Assembly: GCF_000308415.1 (NCBI RefSeq)
Contig: NZ_BAFS01000475.1
Location: 1-64,000, forward strand
Direction of reading: 5' to 3'
Source of the DNA: Nocardia asiatica NBRC 100129
GTDB lineage: Bacteria > Actinomycetota > Actinomycetes > Mycobacteriales > Mycobacteriaceae
DNA length: 64,000 nt
Positions 59,432 through 64,000 of the stretch are shown in pieces. Below the pieces are notes generated by a model that saw nothing but the letters and a program-made list of their open reading frames with translations, was not told where the DNA came from and searched no databases. The translations under genes and the position numbers were made by a program. Positions within the stretch are counted from its first letter, which is position 1; the number at the start of each line of letters is the position of its first letter.

Positions 59432-60436
59432 GTGATCGGCTACTACATCCATCACCGCGGCTCCGGGCATCTGCTTCGAGCGCTGTGCGTTCGCGCGCAC
59501 ATCGCCGCGCCCGTCGTCGCACTGTCGTCGCTGTCGCTGGCCGAGCACGAGGCTTTCGACGACACGGTGCACCTTCGTGCCGCTGATCGCGCCGCGACCT
59601 GCGACGATCCCACCGCGAACGGAACGTTGCACTGGGCCCCACGCCATGACCGCGGGCTCGCGGCTCGGATGGCGGCGGTCGCCGCCTGGATCGCCCGTGC
59701 GCGTCCGGAGGCCATGGTGGTCGACGGCTCCGTGGAGATCGCACTGCTGGCCCGGCTGCACGGCGTGCCGGTCGTGACGATGGTGCTGCCGGGTACCCGG
59801 ACGGATCCGGCGCACCAACTGCTCCACCGGGTCGCCGACCGGTTGATCGCGGCGTGGCCGCGTGGACTCTACGACCCGTTGTGGCTGCACCCGTACGCGG
59901 AGAAGACCCACTTCGTCGGCGGTATCACCCGCTTCGCCGGGCGTGCGCACATCCGGACGGAGCGGCGGGACGAGCGCCCGGTGGTCCTGGTGCTCGGCGG
60001 AGCGGGCGGACCCGGGTCCACCGCGGCGATGGTCCGCGCCTGCGCCGCACGGCACGGCCGATACCGGTGGCGCAGTCTCGGTTCGGGTGACTGGGTGGAC
60101 GATCCGTGGCCGCAGCTGTGCGAAGCCGACGTGATCGTCTCGCACGCCGGTCAGAGCGCGGTCGCAGACATCGCCGCCGCGGGCAAACCGGCCATCCTCA
60201 TCCCGGCCGACCGCCCGTTCGGCGAGCAGCGGGCGACCGGGCGCGCACTGGCCGCCGCCGGCCTGGCGCTCACCCTCGATCGCCGGCCGGACCTGGAGGA
60301 CTGGCCCTGGCTGCTCGCGCGAGCCCGTGAACTGGATACGGATCGGTGGCAGTGGTGGCACACCCGGGGAGCGGCGGCCCGCGCCGCGGCGGCCATCAGC
60401 GAGCTGGACGCGGACGACCTCTGTCCGGCGTCGTGA
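59432..60436 (+). CDS. Glycosyltransferase, MurG/GT28-like
   Basis: A 334-residue GT-B fold glycosyltransferase. The N-terminus IGYYIHHRGSGHLLRALCVR has the GxGH acceptor motif, and the C-terminal domain has VVLVLGGAGGPGS, then CEADVIVSHAGQSAVADIAA and GKPAILIPADRPFGEQRATG, the nucleotide-sugar site of GT28/MurG-like enzymes. It starts with GTG 59432. The protein is soluble and shorter than MurG. No sugar-biosynthesis or lipid carrier genes are next to it, so the acceptor is unknown. A strong hairpin follows its stop. Confidence 0.87.
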   Translation: MIGYYIHHRGSGHLLRALCVRAHIAAPVVALSSLSLAEHEAFDDTVHLRAADRAATCDDPTANGTLHWAPRHDRGLAARMAAVAAWIARARPEAMVVDGSVEIALLARLHGVPVVTMVLPGTRTDPAHQLLHRVADRLIAAWPRGLYDPLWLHPYAEKTHFVGGITRFAGRAHIRTERRDERPVVLVLGGAGGPGSTAAMVRACAARHGRYRWRSLGSGDWVDDPWPQLCEADVIVSHAGQSAVADIAAAGKPAILIPADRPFGEQRATGRALAAAGLALTLDRRPDLEDWPWLLARARELDTDRWQWWHTRGAAARAAAAISELDADDLCPAS

Positions 60437-60460
60437 CACCGGCGTGGCGGGTTCGATCGA

Positions 60461-60498
60461 CGGTCGGCGCGGGCGCCGAGCGTCCTCGGCGCCGACCG
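60461..60498 (+). terminator. Long GC-rich hairpin after the glycosyltransferase gene
   Basis: GGCGCCGA-GCGTCC-TCGGCGCC (60472-60493) is enclosed by CGGTC (60461-60465) and GACCG (60494-60498). It lies 25 bases after the stop. There is no T-run, so it is terminator-like. Confidence 0.55.
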
Positions 60499-60606
60499 GG
60501 GACGGCCGCCGCGGTAATAGGATGAGCTGGGCGACCAGCGGGTCCGATGTTGCTTCGATCCGCGTGATCAACGGTGAGAAACGGCAGGTAGGAGCATACT
60601 GACGCG

Positions 60607-61293
60607 ATGGACGAATCGGGCGACCGAATCGTGGACACGGCCGAGGGGGCCGTAGCCAGGGTGGTCGGCGCGGGGAAACCCCAGACCACGGGAAGCTTCC
60701 GTTTCTGGTTCGCCGATCAGCGGTGGGAGTGGTCGGACGAGGTCGCCGCGATGCACGGCTACGCGCCCGACACGGTGCGGCCGACGACGGAGTTGCTGCT
60801 CGCGCACCAACACCCCGAGGACCGCGATCACGTCGCCGAGGCGATCGAGAAGGCGGTTCGCAACGCCGAGCCGTTCTGCAGCCGTCATCGCATCATCGAC
60901 ACCGCCGGAGTCCCGCACCACGTCATCGTGCTGGGCGACACGATGACCGACAACAGCGGCACGGTCGTCGGCACCGCGGGCTACTACGTCGACCTGACGG
61001 CCACCATCGCCGAGGAACGCCAAGACCTGCTCGACGGCACGCTGCCCAAGCTCTTCGAGGCGCGCGCGGTGATCGAGCAGGCCAAAGGCGTGCTGATGCG
61101 GATCTACCGGATCAACGCCGACCAAGCCTTCCACGTCCTGCAATGGCGTTCGCAGGAGACCAATGTGAAGCTGCGCGACCTGGCCGTCCAGCTCATCGCC
61201 GAAATCGACCGCTTGCCACCGGCTCCGCCCACGGTGCAGACCGCTTTCGACCACATGTTGCTGACGGTGCACGAGCGCGTCGCGAAGTCGTGA
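60607..61293 (+). CDS. PAS-ANTAR antitermination regulator
   Basis: A 228-residue regulator. Residues 30-140 form a PAS domain (FRFWFADQRWEWSDEVAAMH, YAPDTVRPTTELLLAHQHPE, RHRIIDTAGVPHHVIVLGD, AGYYVDLT). Residues 150-210 are an ANTAR RNA-binding domain (LFEARAVIEQAKGVLMRIYR, INADQAFHVLQWRSQETNVK) with the conserved A-x-G-x-L-M core. ANTAR proteins prevent transcription termination by binding paired hairpins in leader RNA. Many nocardial and mycobacterial PAS-ANTAR proteins exist with unknown signals. It converges on the Rv2629-like gene with a 14-base gap. Confidence 0.92.
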   Translation: MDESGDRIVDTAEGAVARVVGAGKPQTTGSFRFWFADQRWEWSDEVAAMHGYAPDTVRPTTELLLAHQHPEDRDHVAEAIEKAVRNAEPFCSRHRIIDTAGVPHHVIVLGDTMTDNSGTVVGTAGYYVDLTATIAEERQDLLDGTLPKLFEARAVIEQAKGVLMRIYRINADQAFHVLQWRSQETNVKLRDLAVQLIAEIDRLPPAPPTVQTAFDHMLLTVHERVAKS

Positions 61294-61307
61294 GAATGCG
61301 GGCCTGT

Positions 61308-62384
61308 CTAGCGGCGGCGCAGCAGAGCGCCGACACCGTCGTGCAGGCCCGCGACGGCGTCGGCCAGGGTGATCTGAGCCCCGATCGCCAAGGCGGCCAC
61401 CGGCAGCGCTTCGTCGGCGCGGCGCATCTCCCCGGCCGAGCTGTTCGCGGCCGGCCCGACCAGCGGGTTCGCGGCGGTGCCGGCCAAGACCAGACGGTCG
61501 CCCAAGGCGGCGCGGTCGAGCAGTAGACGTTCCACTGTCGCGGCGCGCAACGCGGTCGTGGTGGCGGCGAGTCCGGTCACCGCCAGGCCGTCCGGCCGCC
61601 CGATCTCGGCGGCGAAGCGGTCCAGCACCTCGCGGCGCCGCCGCGCGACCACGCGGTGCAGGATCTCGCGGACCTCCGCGTCGAGCGCCTTCGGATCCGA
61701 ACCCGGCGACAGTGTCCCGGATTCCGCCTCGACGACATCCCGGCCTTTCGCGTCGAATTCCGCCCGCAGTTCGGCACGGGATCGGGCCTCTCCGGCGAGC
61801 ACGACGAGTTCCGCGTGCACGGTGTCGGCGAGCCGGTCGAGTTCTCGCGCGAATTCGCGGATGTTCCGTCGCGTGGTGTCGGTGGTGCGCTGCCGGATCG
61901 TGCGATGGGACCAGTCGTCCCGCTGGGTGTCGGGCATCAGGGGGCCCGCGCTCCGAAGGGACTCCTCTGCTTCGGCACCGTGCCGGTCGAGCGAATAGAG
62001 TTCCGAGCCCACCCGGTCCACGAGCGCCACGACATGCGGTATCTGCTCGTCCTGCAGGGCGATCAGCGGCAGCAGGTACGGCAGCGGTGAGACCCGGACG
62101 GTTTCGGTGTCCGGCGGTCTCGGCAGGCGTTCGTCGGCGAGGACCTCGGTCTCGTCGGCGATGAGCATCCGGCCGCACCGCCCGTGCGGCGGTGGATGCA
62201 GTTCGATCGCCTGGGCCAGCAGGCGCCGGATCCGTGGCCGGGCCCCGCTGCGGTCGAGTTCGGCGTCGATCGAGCGCCATTGCAGCTCGCATCGTCGCGC
62301 CGCGTCCTCGGTGTCGTAGGAACTGTCGAAGCAGACCGAGGCGAAGGGCCCGTGCTTTCGAATGATCCGCCGGAGGTCGGCCAT
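61308..62384 (-). CDS. Rv2629-like protein of the bacterial eRF1-like (baeRF) family
   Basis: A 358-residue homologue of mycobacterial Rv2629 and relatives, assigned to the bacterial/archaeal eRF1-like superfamily, which is linked to ribosome-related functions on fold grounds. The N-terminal FASVCFDSSYDTEDAARRCE, the central WSHRTIRQRTTDTTRRNIRE and REILHRVVARRRREVLDRFA, and the C-terminal LVLAGTAANPLVGP with its Leu/Ala-rich helices are characteristic. ATG 62382-62384 follows AGGTGAT; the open frame upstream is rejected. In mycobacteria Rv2629 belongs to the dormancy regulon. A leader of more than 500 bases precedes it here. No catalytic GGQ motif is seen. Confidence 0.85.
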   Translation of the reverse strand: MADLRRIIRKHGPFASVCFDSSYDTEDAARRCELQWRSIDAELDRSGARPRIRRLLAQAIELHPPPHGRCGRMLIADETEVLADERLPRPPDTETVRVSPLPYLLPLIALQDEQIPHVVALVDRVGSELYSLDRHGAEAEESLRSAGPLMPDTQRDDWSHRTIRQRTTDTTRRNIREFARELDRLADTVHAELVVLAGEARSRAELRAEFDAKGRDVVEAESGTLSPGSDPKALDAEVREILHRVVARRRREVLDRFAAEIGRPDGLAVTGLAATTTALRAATVERLLLDRAALGDRLVLAGTAANPLVGPAANSSAGEMRRADEALPVAALAIGAQITLADAVAGLHDGVGALLRRR

Positions 62385-63104
62385 CGGGATCACCTGGTTT
62401 CCCCGGCCGTGGCCGCCCGCGTCGAAGATCCTCGGCGAACATCGGGCACCGACCCGGTGGTGGGCCTCGGCGCCCGGGTGACTCGGTCGTGCGTGCCGAC
62501 AGCTTCGGTTCGGCGAACCATGCTGAGCGGGTACCCTGGCGGCTCGAGCCGAATCATGCCGGGCGCATCTGCCGACGCAGCCCACGCGCGTCTTCGCGTC
62601 GCGGGCAACGCATTGTCGTACCGGTTGCGGGCGAGGAATTCTCGTGAGTTCTCGCGGGCCCGCTGCCGCGCCGAGTGGCGCCCGGTGGGCCCGCCGCCGA
62701 CGGATGTCGAGTCGCGGGCGCTTCGGCGGCGGTGGGGCCGAGGGGATCGCGACTCGCCGCCGCGAGCCGTGCGGCGCGCGGACGCCGTTCTTTTTCGGTT
62801 TCGTGCAATAAAGGCACGTGATCCGGTATTTCTACAGCTCAGCGGCCGACTATTTGGGCAAGCGACCGCTTGGTAACCACATTGTGAACCGAAAAGAGCG
62901 GTTTGTTACAGGTGAGCTGTGGTAAACGTTGGAGGTATCGGATCGACAGCGCGGTCATCCGATAAAAATGGGGCGAGGAACCCGCGCTGCTCGATGTTCA
63001 GCCGATTCGAAGCGCTCTGTCGTGAACTACCGGCGCCGCTCGAACACGAGGGCTCTCCGCAAGCATGTGCGCGACTACGCGCACCAGCGCAGAGGAATGT
63101 CATC
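62385..63104. other. 720-base stretch without a recognisable gene
   Basis: GC-rich up to about 62790, then noticeably AT-richer (62800-62940), a likely promoter area for genes in either direction. The small inverted repeat AAGCGACCGCTT lies at about 62859. I found no ORF with a credible start and no RNA gene. Confidence 0.4.
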
Positions 63105-63263
63105 GTGATCGAGAAGCCCGAAGCGCCCGTCGTGGACGACGAAGAAAGAGATCGGATCATCTGGCCCGATCCCAGCCCGTTGAGTGGCTGGTGGGCCGAA
63201 GTCATGGCCCATCGCCGGACCACCCGGCAGCCCACCCCCACCGCGAACCCGCGACACAACTGA
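63105..63263 (+). CDS. Small hypothetical protein
   Basis: A 52-residue ORF with GTG 63105 preceded by AGAGGA nine bases upstream. The sequence is acidic at first (IEKPEAPVVDDEERDRIIWP), has a compact Trp/Pro patch DPSPLSGWWAEVMAHRR, and ends in a basic Pro/Thr-rich tail. There is no signal peptide or membrane helix. The frame is open back to 62919 but that part shows non-coding composition. Function unknown; translation is not certain. Confidence 0.45.
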   Translation: MIEKPEAPVVDDEERDRIIWPDPSPLSGWWAEVMAHRRTTRQPTPTANPRHN

Positions 63264-63310
63264 CCGGCCGTTCGCGGTCCCACCGACCCACCGCGACGTG
63301 CGGAAGGTGG

Positions 63311-63345
63311 GCGTCGAACGTCGTCCGGTGAACGACGTTCGACGC
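63311..63345. terminator. Perfect 14-base inverted repeat
   Basis: GCGTCGAACGTCGT (63311-63324) and ACGACGTTCGACGC (63332-63345) are exact reverse complements separated by CCGGTGA. It lies 48 bases after the small ORF and could terminate its transcript or be a protein-binding site. The remaining bases to 63632 show no gene I can support. Confidence 0.65.
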
Positions 63346-63665
63346 TCACGTTTCGCGCGGAATTCGCGCCGTTGACGTTCATCGGCGTGCTGCCCGTATG
63401 TCCGTTCGCGACAGGAAAATGCGCGAATGTGTCGTCCGGAGTGCAAGACTCATTCCGCGCTGTGTCGCTCGTCGAAAAGCGACGTCACTCCGAACTGCCG
63501 TGCTGTTCGGGTGAATTCGCGCGGCTTCCACATGCCGACCCCGTGATGCGCCTGCGTGCCCCCGGCAGCACCGGCTATTAGTCCGCGACCAATAGCCTTG
63601 TCGCCGGGCAAGATCGGAGTCTGCTTCAATGGGTGGTCACATTCGGCGGAGGACACGGGGGCGTC

Positions 63666-64000
63666 ATGTCCGGCACCAGAGCTGTCTCCTTTCGGGGAGT
63701 CGATGTGCTCGAAGATCTGCTGCGCTGGCTGGTACTGCGGCCACGGCGCGGGGAGCGGATGCTCCCGCTGGTGGGTCTGTGCGGTGATTCGACCAATGTC
63801 GGCGCGTGCCTGGACATGTTCGGCGCGGCACTCGGCGGGGTCGTGCACGTGTCCGTGGACGTGGACGCACTGGATCCCTTGCCCGACGGCAGCTCGCTGG
63901 TCGAGGACAACACGCCGGGCCTGACCGCCTTGCGCCAACTGCTCTACAACCTGTGCAAAGGGCTGTCCGCCGACCGCTACGGCCGATTGCGCCCGGTGCG
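63666..64000 (+). CDS. Unidentified protein (C-terminus outside window)
   Basis: The frame from ATG 63666 is open to the window end (111 codons seen); a GTG at 63633 in frame is an alternative start. I do not recognise the product. Visible features: a helix GVDVLEDLLRWLVLRPRRGE, an apolar strand MLPLVGLCGDS, the segment LDMFGAALGGVVHVSVDVDA and a region rich in Leu with LTALRQLLYNLCKGL. The run VSVDVDALDP superficially resembles the metal motif of arginase-family enzymes, but upstream elements of that family are missing. Codon usage is coding-like. Confidence 0.5.
   Translation, partial: MSGTRAVSFRGVDVLEDLLRWLVLRPRRGERMLPLVGLCGDSTNVGACLDMFGAALGGVVHVSVDVDALDPLPDGSSLVEDNTPGLTALRQLLYNLCKGLSADRYGRLRPV

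Noticed and set aside
63666-64000. Arginase/agmatinase gene
   Set aside because: Only a SVDVDALDP-like run fits. The GGDHS and DAHxD motifs expected upstream are absent.

Overview
The window reads as chromosome of a high-GC mycolic-acid actinomycete, most likely Nocardia or a close relative. The evidence is the GC-rich codon usage with frequent GTG and TTG starts, a BlaC-like class A beta-lactamase with an SDG motif, a KasA/KasB-like ketosynthase, an Rv2629-like protein, AlkB, a fatty acyl-AMP ligase, and many TetR, MarR and AraC regulators beside oxidoreductases. The genus is inferred from gene content, not from a marker gene.

Layout. 1-9 kb: truncated beta-lactamase, VOC protein, TetR/hydrolase pair with a shared operator, two decayed genes (Ser/Thr kinase and ABC substrate-binding protein), a secreted lipase, then a two-gene set made of a small helical protein and an NB-ARC/TPR STAND ATPase. 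9-16 kb: DUF2306 membrane protein and divergent TetR with two tandem palindromic operators, a helix-turn-helix regulator, a DUF2231 relic, folE, a 26-residue Met-rich ORF, ligA, tRNA-Pro(GGG) with terminator, and a wrecked integrase next to the tRNA. 16-22 kb: a secreted peptide, a P450 lacking the ExxR arginine, SDR, GNAT, metallo-hydrolase, amidohydrolase.

22-28 kb: an aromatic meta-cleavage operon (C-C hydrolase, extradiol dioxygenase, FAD hydroxylase with overlapping ends), a TetR gene and alkB. The same dyad AACTGAT-N6-ATCAGTT lies before the operon and before the tetR. 28-36 kb: secretory lipase and divergent TetR, AHSA1/ArsR pair, KasA-like ketosynthase, AraC regulator, HAD phosphatase and cation/proton antiporter.

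36-45 kb: a probable natural-product cluster of SDR, flavin monooxygenase of acyl-CoA dehydrogenase fold, membrane acyltransferase, isonitrile synthase (PvcA/IsnA type), Fe(II)/2-oxoglutarate oxygenase (PvcB/IsnB type), flavin halogenase and an AraC regulator paralogous to the one at 33.4 kb. 45-50 kb: cytosolic subtilase with a small nuclease-like gene, hypothetical protein, DHA2 drug exporter and MarR with twin operators.

50-58 kb: a compact lipid assembly line. A fatty acyl-AMP ligase, a free ACP and a KS-AT-ACP-alpha-oxoamine synthase megaenzyme are predicted to extend a fatty acid by one malonyl unit and release it as an alpha-aminoketone. A secreted carboxylesterase follows. 58-64 kb: S1-domain protein with an almost perfect Shine-Dalgarno, MurG-like glycosyltransferase, PAS-ANTAR regulator, Rv2629-like protein, a small ORF and a truncated unidentified gene. 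The isonitrile/halogenase set and the FAAL-PKS-oxoamine synthase set are the best candidates for undescribed chemistry.
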